DNA of 64,000 nucleotides, from assembly GCF_009807005.1 (NCBI RefSeq), contig NZ_WUBR01000001.1:1-64000 (forward strand), given 5' to 3'. Within the stretch, counting starts at the first letter, position 1; each line of letters begins with the position of its first letter. Shown here piece by piece: positions 27,475 to 35,420 of this stretch. This DNA is from Aurantiacibacter rhizosphaerae (GTDB taxonomy: Bacteria; Pseudomonadota; Alphaproteobacteria; Sphingomonadales; Sphingomonadaceae). The notes beneath the pieces were generated by a model. That model searched no databases. It saw nothing but the letters and a program-made list of their open reading frames with translations, and was not told where the DNA came from. Both the position numbers and the translations under genes were made by a program.

Positions 27475-27506
27475 GGGGCGGTTCGCAAGGACCGCCCCTT
27501 TTCTTT
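27475..27506 (+). terminator. Rho-independent terminator of the M23-bactofilin operon
   Basis: A perfect 8-bp stem (GGGGCGGT at 27475-27482, ACCGCCCC at 27491-27498) with an 8-base loop is followed at once by TTTTCTTT. It lies 28 bases after the bactofilin stop. Confidence 0.88.
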
Positions 27507-27559
27507 GGCAATTGGCCGCTGAGGGGCCCCGTTTAAGCGCCCCATGCAGACCCAATTAA

Positions 27560-28306
27560 TCAGGCGCCCTGTTCAGGCTCAGCCTCGCCCTTTTCTTCTG
27601 CCGCACGCTTGGCTTCCAGCCATGCCTCGGCCTCTGCTTCCTGCGCGGCGCGCGCGGCAGCTTTCACCGATTCCTCACGCTCCCGACGCAGTTCAGCGAT
27701 CAGTTCCTGCTTGTCATCACGCGGAGCTACGACATCGACTGCTTCAACTTCGCCCTCTTCAGCGGCAGGTTCGGTCGCGGCAACACGCTTGGCAGCCTTG
27801 GCCACCGCTGCATCCAGTTCGCGCTGCGAGCACAGGCCCAGCGTTACCGGGTCCTTCGGCTGGATGTTGGCGATATTCCAGTGGCTGCGATCGCGGATCG
27901 CGTTGATCGTGTTGCGCGTGGTGCCGATCAGGCGGCCGATCTGCGCATCGGAGATTTCCGGGTGGTTGCGCAGGATCCAGGCGATGCCATCGGGCTTGTC
28001 CTGCCGCTTCGACACCGGCGTGTAGCGCGGTCCCTTGGTTCGGCTGACATCGACGGGGGCCTTCTGCATCTTCAGCGCGTAGTTCGGATCTTCCTGCCCG
28101 CGCTCGATTTCCGCATGAGTCAACTCACCCGAATGCACAGGATCACGGCCGGTGTATTTGGCGCTTGCCAGATCATCCGCCATTGCCTGCACTTCGAGGA
28201 TATGCAGACCGCAGAAATCGGCGATCTGGGTAAAGCTGAGTGCGGTGTGATCCACCAGCCAGCTGGCGGTGGCATGAGGCATCAGGGGCGTGGGCTGGTT
28301 AGCCAC
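27560..28306 (-). CDS. trcR: Cell cycle transcriptional regulator TrcR (DUF1013)
   Basis: A 248-residue alphaproteobacterial regulator reported to associate with RNA polymerase and cell-cycle promoters. It carries the family hallmarks HATASWLVDHTALSFTQIADFCGLH, the LTHAEIERGQEDPNYALKM block, KGPRYTPVSKRQDKPDGIAWILRNHPEISDAQIGRLIGTTRNTINAIRDR-type helix-turn-helix and DPVTLGLCSQRELDAAVAKA. An acidic coiled tail follows. The GTG at 28306 is chosen because GGAG sits seven bases upstream, while the ATG at 28282 has none. A terminator hairpin lies only 17 bases before this start. Confidence 0.93.
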   Translation of the reverse strand: MANQPTPLMPHATASWLVDHTALSFTQIADFCGLHILEVQAMADDLASAKYTGRDPVHSGELTHAEIERGQEDPNYALKMQKAPVDVSRTKGPRYTPVSKRQDKPDGIAWILRNHPEISDAQIGRLIGTTRNTINAIRDRSHWNIANIQPKDPVTLGLCSQRELDAAVAKAAKRVAATEPAAEEGEVEAVDVVAPRDDKQELIAELRREREESVKAAARAAQEAEAEAWLEAKRAAEEKGEAEPEQGA

Positions 28307-28322
28307 AGCAATTCTCCAAACT

Positions 28323-28355
28323 GAAAATAAAAGGGCCGCCCCTCGCGGGACGGCC
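28323..28355 (-). terminator. Rho-independent terminator between glycosyltransferase and trcR
   Basis: On the minus strand the arms at 28351-28355 and 28334-28338 (GGCCG/CGGCC), extended by a CCC/GGG pair across one mismatch, close a 4-base loop. CTTTTATTTT follows. It is 124 bases after the glycosyltransferase stop, and the trcR GTG begins 17 bases after the T tract. Either trcR's promoter lies upstream of it, making it an attenuator, or the promoter overlaps the T tract. Confidence 0.75.
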
Positions 28356-28478
28356 ATCGTGCACGATCATGTAGAGTGTTTGCAGGCGTACGGCAAGCAT
28401 TTGGCACCTGGCGCAATGTAATAGGCGCATTTGATCAGCCGGAAGGACTGCAAACTGGCAAATGAAGCTTGCTGCGAC

Positions 28479-29528
28479 TCAGCCCGGCGCGGGATGATGG
28501 GCAAAGGCGGGCGCGCCCCGTTCTTGCGGTATCGGGGCAAGGCCGGACAGGAACTGATCCGCGCTGGCCTCCCAGGTGAAGGCGCCGCCGATCCGGTGGC
28601 AGGCATCGCGATTGAGTTGCAGGGCACCGGCAATCGCATCGCCAAGATTGTCCGCCATCACGCCGCCACCGCCCGCCAGAACGTCCAGCGGGCCCGGCAC
28701 GGGATAGGCGGCAACGGGCGTGCCGCAGGCCAGCGCCTCTATCATCACCAGGCCAAAGGTATCCGTTCGGCTGGGAAACACGAACACATCCGCCCCGGCA
28801 TAGCAGGCCGCCAGCTCGTCTCCCGCGCGTCTGCCCAGGAAATGCGTATCGGAAAACTTCGCTCTCAGCTTCTCCAGCGCCGGGCCATCTCCCACCACCA
28901 CCTTCGTCCCGGGATGGGGGTTGGAAAGGAACGCCTCGATATTCTTCTCCACCGCCACGCGCCCCACGTAAAGCTGGATGGGTCGCGGAAGGTGGAAGAA
29001 CAGGTCTGGCGGGGGATGATCCGGGTGAAAGACATCCGTCGCCACGCCGCGGCTCCAGTGATGCAAGGGGCCGATATTCTGGTCGCTCAATTGCCCGCGG
29101 ATGGTGTCGGTGGACACCATGATGCGGGTGGCAGGCGCGTGAAAGCGCCGGATCAGCGGCCAGAACCAGCCTGCTGAAATGCTGCAGCGGCGCGCCATAT
29201 ATTCGGGAAACTGCGTGTGATAGGCGGTGGTGAAAGGCAAATTGCGGCGCATGCAATACCCCCGCGCCGCCCAGCCCAGCGGCCCTTCCGTGGCGATATG
29301 GATCGTGTCGGGTGCGAACCGCTCCAGCCGCCGGGCAATGCTGCGCTGCCCCGCCAGCGCGAGGCGGATTTCAGGGTAGGAGGGCGCGGGGATGGAGCGG
29401 AAGAGATCGGGCGATATCACTGCGATCTCGTGCCCTCTGCCACGCAGCTCGGTGATCACTGCAGAAAGGGTGCGCACCACCCCGTTGACCTGCGGATGCC
29501 AGGCATCGGTTATCAAAGCGATCTTCAT
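28479..29528 (-). CDS. Glycosyltransferase family 4 (GT-B) protein
   Basis: A 349-residue cytosolic or membrane-associated transferase that probably adds a sugar to a lipid acceptor. The N-terminal domain starts KIALITDAWHPQVNGVVRTL, and the donor domain shows PIQLYVGRVAVEKNIEAFL, VVVGDGPALEKL and the EX7E region in FPSRTDTFGLVMIEALACGTPVAAYPVPGP. It resembles SqdX/alpha-monoglucosyldiacylglycerol synthase-type enzymes. The LpxH-like gene lies 27 bases upstream on the same strand. The ATG at 29528 is used in place of TTG at 29534. Confidence 0.88.
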   Translation of the reverse strand: MKIALITDAWHPQVNGVVRTLSAVITELRGRGHEIAVISPDLFRSIPAPSYPEIRLALAGQRSIARRLERFAPDTIHIATEGPLGWAARGYCMRRNLPFTTAYHTQFPEYMARRCSISAGWFWPLIRRFHAPATRIMVSTDTIRGQLSDQNIGPLHHWSRGVATDVFHPDHPPPDLFFHLPRPIQLYVGRVAVEKNIEAFLSNPHPGTKVVVGDGPALEKLRAKFSDTHFLGRRAGDELAACYAGADVFVFPSRTDTFGLVMIEALACGTPVAAYPVPGPLDVLAGGGGVMADNLGDAIAGALQLNRDACHRIGGAFTWEASADQFLSGLAPIPQERGAPAFAHHPAPG

Positions 29529-29555
29529 GGGCAATGCTCCCGCAACTAGGCCGGA

Positions 29556-30467
29556 TCAGGCGGCGACCGCGGCGGGTGTGGCTGCGGCCTCGGCCTCAGC
29601 AGCCTCCTGCGCTTCGCGCCGGGCAATTTCCTCTGGCCAATGGAGGATTTCCATCGTGCCGTCGGCATGCTCCACCAGGGCGTTGCAGCCTTCCACCCAA
29701 TCGCCATCATTCCAGTATTCGATATCGTCGATCATGCGGTGTTCGGCGGTGTGGATATGGCCGCAGACCACGCCGTCCACCCCGCGCTCGGCCGCGGCAC
29801 GGGCCACCACCTCTTCATACTTGCCGATGAATTCGACGGCGTTCTTCACCTTGTGCTTCGCCATGCGAGACAATGACCAATAGGGTAGGCCCAGCGCCTT
29901 GCGCCCTGCGTTCACCCAATTGTTCAGCCCCATCATGAAATGATAAAGCGCATCCCCCACGAAGGCGAGCCAGCGGTGTGACAGCATGACGGTATCGAAT
30001 TCATCGCCGTGCAGCACCATCAGCCTGCGCCCGTCTGCGGTATCGTGAAAGGCGGCGCGGCGGATTTCAATGCCGCCGAAGTTCAGGCCAGTGAACTGGC
30101 GAAACATCTCGTCATGATTGCCGGGAATATAGACAATGCGCGTGCCGCGTTTCGCACGTTTCAATATGCGCCAGACGATATCGTTATGTGCCGCGGGCCA
30201 GTAGAACTTCTTTTTCAGCCGCCAGCCATCGATGATATCGCCCACCAGATAGAGCGTTTCTGAATCCACCCGATCGAGAAAATCGATCAGCAATTCGGCA
30301 TTGCAGCCTTTGGTGCCAAGGTGGATGTCGGAAATCCAGATCGTGCGATATTTGCGCCGCCCTTCCGGTGATCGTTCAGGGGTCGCGGGTTCATGGCGGT
30401 CCGGGTCTGGAAAGGCGGAAATGACGCCGCTATTGCCGAATTCACCATCGAGATAATTGCCAAACAT
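29556..30467 (-). CDS. LpxH-like metallophosphoesterase
   Basis: A 303-residue calcineurin-type phosphoesterase with the di-metal site motifs SDIHLGTKG, GDIIDGW, PGNHD and GHIHTAEH. Automatic annotation usually names this family UDP-2,3-diacylglucosamine diphosphatase. Many alphaproteobacteria use the unrelated LpxI for that lipid A step, so this protein may act on a different lipid pyrophosphate or phosphate. Pairing with a lipid-type glycosyltransferase supports a joint glycolipid role. The tail is Ala/Glu-rich and looks disordered. Confidence 0.85.
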   Translation of the reverse strand: MFGNYLDGEFGNSGVISAFPDPDRHEPATPERSPEGRRKYRTIWISDIHLGTKGCNAELLIDFLDRVDSETLYLVGDIIDGWRLKKKFYWPAAHNDIVWRILKRAKRGTRIVYIPGNHDEMFRQFTGLNFGGIEIRRAAFHDTADGRRLMVLHGDEFDTVMLSHRWLAFVGDALYHFMMGLNNWVNAGRKALGLPYWSLSRMAKHKVKNAVEFIGKYEEVVARAAAERGVDGVVCGHIHTAEHRMIDDIEYWNDGDWVEGCNALVEHADGTMEILHWPEEIARREAQEAAEAEAAATPAAVAA

Positions 30468-30530
30468 ATCGTGCCGCGCCTCATCGCTGCCTGTTTGGCT
30501 AAGAGTCTATGGTTGCACGATATTACAGGC

Positions 30531-30583
30531 TGACCACAATTCGCGGTCAATTGCGCGACAGTGTGACATTTCGCGGTCACACT
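30531..30583. promoter_or_regulatory. Nested inverted and direct repeats ahead of the phosphoesterase gene
   Basis: The 143-base gap between the DUF8021-like gene and the phosphoesterase gene contains TGACC-N9-GGTCA (30531-30549), AGTGTGAC-N8-GTCACACT (30560-30583) and a 10-base direct repeat TTCGCGGTCA at 30540 and 30570. No T tract follows in either direction, so an operator is more likely than a terminator. It lies 63 to 116 bases upstream of the phosphoesterase start. Confidence 0.5.
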
Positions 30584-30610
30584 TCGATTCGGCCGATCAG
30601 GACAGGATAG

Positions 30611-31516
30611 TCAGCGCACGATATAGGGCTGCGGCGCGATCCACGGGGATGGCATGTTGTAAGGCACGGTAACGAACACGGCCTCCACATCGGCGATCTT
30701 GCCGTCGATGATCTTGAACATCTCCAGCAGGGCAAAGCTGTGCGGGAAATGGAAGATGGAATCGTGCTGGCTGCCATCGGTCCATGTGACCTCGGTAAGC
30801 CGTCCCGAATGATCGATGAAGCCGGCTGCCACCACCAGGCCTTTCTGCTCGTCAACCAAGGGAAAGCGGCGGTCGCGCAGCCGATCGTCATATTTGTACT
30901 GGCCTAGGCGGAACTGGTCTGCCGTGCCCATGGCAGCGATGGGATAGCCTTCGATCTCGACATTGGTGGTTTGCAGGCCGTTCTCGATCCGGTCGCAATC
31001 GTCGGTGAAATGGGTGAACAGCGTGCCATCGTTCAGTTGCAGCGTATCGAAATAGCCATTCGCAAGGCTGATCATCCGCTCCCGCCCTACCCGGCGATCC
31101 TCCGGCACATCGGCCAGCAGGCTTTCACGCGGGCGGCGCGCCGGATCATAAACCGGGAAAGGGCCGAATTCGTGCGGGCGGGAAATGATCGCCTCCATCT
31201 CTGCAAGGTGCGCGCCTGTAAAGCGCAGGCGAATGCAGGCGACGGCGGTGTCGGGCCCTTCCTTGATATGGCCGATCCAGCACACCTGCCCGGTGGCGGG
31301 GTCCGCAGCTTTCAGATCATAACTGTCCTGCACGGCGGTCACCGTGTTCCAGCAGCCATCGCCCACCGCCAGCTGGACGTTGTTTTCCGTAAAAACAACG
31401 TGCTCGGCCCATTCCACTTGCGAGGGATTGCGCGCTGCCAATGCCTGAAGAACGCGGTCCGCAAGTGCGCAAAGATCTGTGCGCGCCATTGCGCTTTCAG
31501 CCATGGAGTTCGCCAT
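30611..31516 (-). CDS. DUF8021-like hypothetical protein
   Basis: A 301-residue soluble protein with no signal peptide. The segment VVFTENNVQLAVGDGCWNTV followed by a glycine- and acid-rich stretch (DPATGQVCWIGHIKEG) resembles the DUF8021 domain, and the second half (GYFDTLQLNDGTLFTHFTDDCDRIENG ... FKIIDGKIADVEAVFVTVPYN) looks like an NTF2/SnoaL-type fold. The function is unknown. Its ATG overlaps the upstream oxidoreductase stop as TGATG, so they are probably co-translated and may act on related substrates. Confidence 0.75.
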   Translation of the reverse strand: MANSMAESAMARTDLCALADRVLQALAARNPSQVEWAEHVVFTENNVQLAVGDGCWNTVTAVQDSYDLKAADPATGQVCWIGHIKEGPDTAVACIRLRFTGAHLAEMEAIISRPHEFGPFPVYDPARRPRESLLADVPEDRRVGRERMISLANGYFDTLQLNDGTLFTHFTDDCDRIENGLQTTNVEIEGYPIAAMGTADQFRLGQYKYDDRLRDRRFPLVDEQKGLVVAAGFIDHSGRLTEVTWTDGSQHDSIFHFPHSFALLEMFKIIDGKIADVEAVFVTVPYNMPSPWIAPQPYIVR

Positions 31517-32517
31517 CAGTTCGCCCCCAACACCGCCTCTTGCACCTGCAGCACGATCTTGCCGATGTGATCGCCGTCTTCCATGCGTGCATGGGCCCTG
31601 GCGGCATCGGACAGGGCGAAAACCTCATCCATGACGGGGCGCAGTTCTCCGCCCTCCACCATGGGCCAGACTTCGCGGAACAGCTCGTCCGCCAGCATCC
31701 CTTTGAAGGCATTGCTGCGGGCGCGCATGGTGGAGCCGGTGATGGATTGACGTCGCACCATCATTTTCGCCACGTTGATCTCGGACTTTGGGCCGCCCAG
31801 CACGGCAATCACCACAAGCCTGCCATCTTCCCCCAGCGCATCCAGATTTCGCTGAGTATAATTGCCCGCCACCATATCCAGCACCAGATGCGCGCCCCGG
31901 CCATCTGTGAAGCCCACGGTTTTCTCGACGAAATCCTGCGTCTTGTAATTGATGGCCAGATCGGCACCGATCTCGCGTGAGGCTGCGCATTTCTCGTCAG
32001 ACCCGCTGGTGGTGATCACCGTCATGTCGAACAGCTTGGCAAGCATTGTCGCCATGGTGCCGATGCCGGAGGTTCCGCCATGGATCAGGATCGTCTCCCC
32101 ATCGCGGGCATATCCGCGCTGGAACACATTGTGCCATACGGTGAACAGCGTTTCGGGAATCGCTGCGGCCTCTGCCATCGGCAGCCCGTCCGGCACGATC
32201 AGGCAATGTTCGGGCCGGGCGATGCAATATTCGGCGTAACCGCCGCCGTTCACCAATGCGCACACATTCTTGCCGAGTTCCGACGGATCGACGCCATCGC
32301 CAAGGGCAACCACGGTGCCGGAAATTTCCAGCCCCGGCAGATCCGATGCGTTTTCGGGCGGCGGATATGATCCGGCACGCTGCAGGCAATCGGGCCGGTT
32401 TACGCCTGCGTGGCTGACCCTGACCAGCACTTCCCCCGGCGCCGGTGCAGGAACATCGCGCTGCTCCATCGCCAGCACTTCCGGCCCCCCTGGCCGGGTA
32501 ATTGCAATAACGGACAT
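31516..32517 (-). CDS. NAD(P)H:quinone oxidoreductase, zinc-free MDR family
   Basis: A 333-residue medium-chain reductase of the PIG3/QOR type. The N terminus has MSVIAITRPGGPEVL, NRPDCLQRAGSYPPP and PGLEISGTVVALG, with no zinc-site cysteine cluster. The cofactor motif is ILIHGGTSGIGTMA. The QOR identity follows from the family, but the true substrate is unknown. The open frame extends to 32796, but the conserved start MSVIAI at 32517 is used. The 117 bases to the divergent DUF1192 gene hold the promoters. Confidence 0.92.
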   Translation of the reverse strand: MSVIAITRPGGPEVLAMEQRDVPAPAPGEVLVRVSHAGVNRPDCLQRAGSYPPPENASDLPGLEISGTVVALGDGVDPSELGKNVCALVNGGGYAEYCIARPEHCLIVPDGLPMAEAAAIPETLFTVWHNVFQRGYARDGETILIHGGTSGIGTMATMLAKLFDMTVITTSGSDEKCAASREIGADLAINYKTQDFVEKTVGFTDGRGAHLVLDMVAGNYTQRNLDALGEDGRLVVIAVLGGPKSEINVAKMMVRRQSITGSTMRARSNAFKGMLADELFREVWPMVEGGELRPVMDEVFALSDAARAHARMEDGDHIGKIVLQVQEAVLGAN

Positions 32518-32634
32518 GGTCTTCGGCAAGTCTTCGGCCACCAAGGCTCCCCCCTGTTCGATGCCTTCAAGATGCACAGCCCTAGTGACAGCCACCATTG
32601 ACAGCAAGCGCGCGGTTGGGGATGCTGCCAGGCA

Positions 32635-32841
32635 ATGGAAGATGATGACCTTCCCCGGATGCGTTCCGACGCGGCCAGCCAGTTGGCCGGTGAAAGCCTC
32701 GATACCTATTCGCAGGACGAGTTGATGGCGCGCATCGCCTTGCTGGAGGCGGAAATCGCCCGCGTGAAGGCGCATCACCAAAAGGCCGAATCGCACCGCA
32801 AGTTTGCAGATACGCTGTTCAAGCCCAGAGAAACCGACTGA
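32635..32841 (+). CDS. DUF1192 domain-containing small protein
   Basis: A 68-residue protein matching DUF1192: MEDDDLPRMR, then LDTYSQDELMARIALLEAEIARVKAHHQKAESHRKFADTLFK, a short coiled coil. The family is widespread in Alphaproteobacteria and has no known function. It lies upstream of clpA on the same strand. The 180 bases between them hold a short 53-codon frame at 32841 that I do not believe is a gene. Confidence 0.85.
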   Translation: MEDDDLPRMRSDAASQLAGESLDTYSQDELMARIALLEAEIARVKAHHQKAESHRKFADTLFKPRETD

Positions 32842-33021
32842 TGGGCCGCCTACGGTCCTTCGCCCCTCTCGAAATTGCGCGAAAGCGCACCATATTCAAT
32901 TCAGACACGCAGCGCAGTGCAAGCACGCGCCAGTTTACCACCCGCGTTAGGCCGATATTCACCACGCCTCACGCACATTCAACCAGACCCCTCTCGGCCT
33001 AAGGCTGCCCTAAGGACATAC

Positions 33022-35388
33022 ATGCCAAGTTTCGCGCAAAATCTCGAAAAGACCCTCCACACGGCAATCCAGCATGCGATTGATCGCAGCCATGAATATG
33101 CCACGCTGGAACACCTGCTGCTGGCACTGGTGGACGATAGCGATGCGGGCGATGTGATGAATGCCTGCGGCGTCGACATGGAAGAGCTGGGCGGCGTTGT
33201 GCGCCAGTATCTGGATCAGGAATACCAGTCCCTGAAAACGGATGAGGATGCAGATCCGCAGCCCACCGCCGGTTTCCAGCGCGTGATCCAGCGCGCCATC
33301 CTGCACGTGCAATCTTCCGGCAAGGACACGGTTACCGGGGCAAACGTGCTGGTGGCGCTGTTCTCTGAACGCGATTCCTACGCCGTTTATTTCCTGCAAC
33401 AGCAGGATATGAGCAGGCTGGACGCTGTCAGCTTCATCAGCCACGGCATCGGCAAGGGCGGTCGCCAGCTGGAGGATCGCTCCCCCGGCGGCGCGGAAGA
33501 CGAAGGCCAGGTTCGCGGCGAGGAAAAGCCGGAAAAGAACAAGAAGGATTCCGCGCTCGACCAGTTCTGCGTGAACCTCAATCAGAAGGCGCTGGACGGC
33601 AAGGTCGATCCGCTGATCGGGCGTGGTCCCGAAGTGGATCGCACGGTGCAGATCCTGTGTCGCCGCTCCAAGAACAACCCGCTCTACGTGGGCGATCCCG
33701 GCGTTGGCAAAACGGCCATTGCAGAGGGGCTGGCGCGCAAGATCGTGGAAGGCGAAGTTCCCGAAGTGCTGGAAGATGCCGTCATCTACTCGCTCGACAT
33801 GGGCGCATTGCTTGCCGGCACGCGCTATCGCGGCGATTTCGAGGAGCGGCTGAAGCAGGTCGTGAACGAGCTTGAAAAGATGCCGGAAGCCATTCTTTTC
33901 ATTGACGAAATTCATACCGTGATCGGCGCTGGTGCCACCAGTGGCGGCGCTATGGATGCATCCAATCTGCTGAAGCCCGCGCTATCCAGCGGGGCGATCC
34001 GCTGCGTGGGTTCCACCACCTACAAGGAATTCCGCAATCACTTCGAGAAGGATCGCGCCCTGCTGCGCCGCTTCCAAAAGATCGACGTGAATGAGCCGAC
34101 GATTGAAGACACGATCAAGATCCTGAAGGGCCTGAAAAGCGCCTTTGAGGAGCATCATGGCGTTAAATACACGCCCGATGCGCTGAAAACCGCCGTGGAA
34201 ATGAGCGCGCGCTACATCAATGATCGCAAGCTGCCCGACAAAGCGATTGACGTGGTGGACGAAGTGGGCGCGATGCAGATGTTGGTGCCGCCCAGCCGCC
34301 GCCGCAAGACGATCACCGCCAAGGAGATCGAAAAGGTGGTGGCGACGATGGCGCGCATCCCGCCCAAATCCGTCTCCAAGGACGACAAGAAGGCGCTGGG
34401 CACTCTCGACAAGGATCTGAAGCGTGTCGTCTTCGGGCAGGACCAGGCGATTGAACGCCTCTCCACCGCCATGAAGCTGAGCCGTGCGGGCCTGCGCGAT
34501 GCGGATAAGCCCATCGGCTCCTTCCTCTTCTCCGGCCCTACCGGCGTCGGCAAGACAGAGGTTGCCCGCCAGCTGGCCAGCATCATGGGTATCGAGCTGA
34601 AGCGGTTCGACATGTCGGAATATATGGAGCGGCACAGCGTCTCCCGCCTGATCGGTGCGCCTCCGGGCTATGTCGGTTATGATCAGGGCGGCCTGTTGAC
34701 CGATGCCATCGACCAGCATCCGCATTGCGTGTTGCTGCTGGACGAGATCGAGAAGGCGCATCCGGATCTCTTCAACATCCTGTTGCAGGTGATGGATAAC
34801 GGCAAGCTGACCGATCATCACGGCAAGACCGTGGATTTCCGCAATGTCGTGCTGATCATGACGACCAATGCGGGTGCCTCCGACGCTGAAAAGCAGGGCA
34901 TCGGCTTTGGTGCCGGGCAGAAGACGCAGGCTTCGGAAGAGGCGGTGAAGAAGATGTTCACGCCGGAATTCCGCAATCGCCTCGATGCCGTTGTGCCGTT
35001 TGGCTACCTCGGCAGCGATACGATCAGCCGCGTGGTCGACAAGTTCATCCTGCAGCTGGAACTGCAGCTTTCGGATCAGAACGTGCACATCCAGTTCGAC
35101 AGCGATGCGCGCGAATGGCTGGGTAAGCGCGGCTATGACAAGCTTATGGGTGCCCGCCCGATGTCTCGCCTGATCCAGGAAAAGGTGAAGCAGCCGCTGG
35201 CCGAAGAACTCCTGTTCGGAAAGCTGTCCGGCGGCGGCGAGGTGCATGTCAGCGTGAAGGACGATAATCTCGCCTTTGAACTGACCTCCGCACCGCCCAA
35301 GGCAAAGCCCAAGCGCAAGAAGCCTGCCGCCAAGAAGCCGGAAACACCAACGGCGGACAAGGATGCGGATCGCAATTCGGACGATTAG
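33022..35388 (+). CDS. clpA: ATP-dependent Clp protease ATP-binding subunit ClpA
   Basis: ClpA unfolds substrates, including N-degron proteins delivered by ClpS, into ClpP. The 788-residue protein has the Clp N domain (1-145), AAA-1 with Walker A GDPGVGKT (224-231) and FIDEIHTVIGAG, and AAA-2 with GPTGVGKT (about 505-512), LLLDEIEKAH and the C-terminal D2 small domain. An IGF-type loop for ClpP appears as QGIGFGAGQK. A Lys/Pro/Ala-rich tail of about 30 residues is unusual. The ATG at 33022 has AAGGA five bases upstream. No clpS is seen nearby. Confidence 0.97.
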   Translation: MPSFAQNLEKTLHTAIQHAIDRSHEYATLEHLLLALVDDSDAGDVMNACGVDMEELGGVVRQYLDQEYQSLKTDEDADPQPTAGFQRVIQRAILHVQSSGKDTVTGANVLVALFSERDSYAVYFLQQQDMSRLDAVSFISHGIGKGGRQLEDRSPGGAEDEGQVRGEEKPEKNKKDSALDQFCVNLNQKALDGKVDPLIGRGPEVDRTVQILCRRSKNNPLYVGDPGVGKTAIAEGLARKIVEGEVPEVLEDAVIYSLDMGALLAGTRYRGDFEERLKQVVNELEKMPEAILFIDEIHTVIGAGATSGGAMDASNLLKPALSSGAIRCVGSTTYKEFRNHFEKDRALLRRFQKIDVNEPTIEDTIKILKGLKSAFEEHHGVKYTPDALKTAVEMSARYINDRKLPDKAIDVVDEVGAMQMLVPPSRRRKTITAKEIEKVVATMARIPPKSVSKDDKKALGTLDKDLKRVVFGQDQAIERLSTAMKLSRAGLRDADKPIGSFLFSGPTGVGKTEVARQLASIMGIELKRFDMSEYMERHSVSRLIGAPPGYVGYDQGGLLTDAIDQHPHCVLLLDEIEKAHPDLFNILLQVMDNGKLTDHHGKTVDFRNVVLIMTTNAGASDAEKQGIGFGAGQKTQASEEAVKKMFTPEFRNRLDAVVPFGYLGSDTISRVVDKFILQLELQLSDQNVHIQFDSDAREWLGKRGYDKLMGARPMSRLIQEKVKQPLAEELLFGKLSGGGEVHVSVKDDNLAFELTSAPPKAKPKRKKPAAKKPETPTADKDADRNSDD

Positions 35389-35420
35389 GTGAATTGCATG
35401 GCGCGCGATAAGCTTGTGCC

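Noticed and set aside
32841-33002. 53-codon frame starting on the DUF1192 stop and ending before clpA
   Set aside because: The TGATG junction is tempting, but the peptide is basic and unstructured, lacks family features and runs into the clpA leader.
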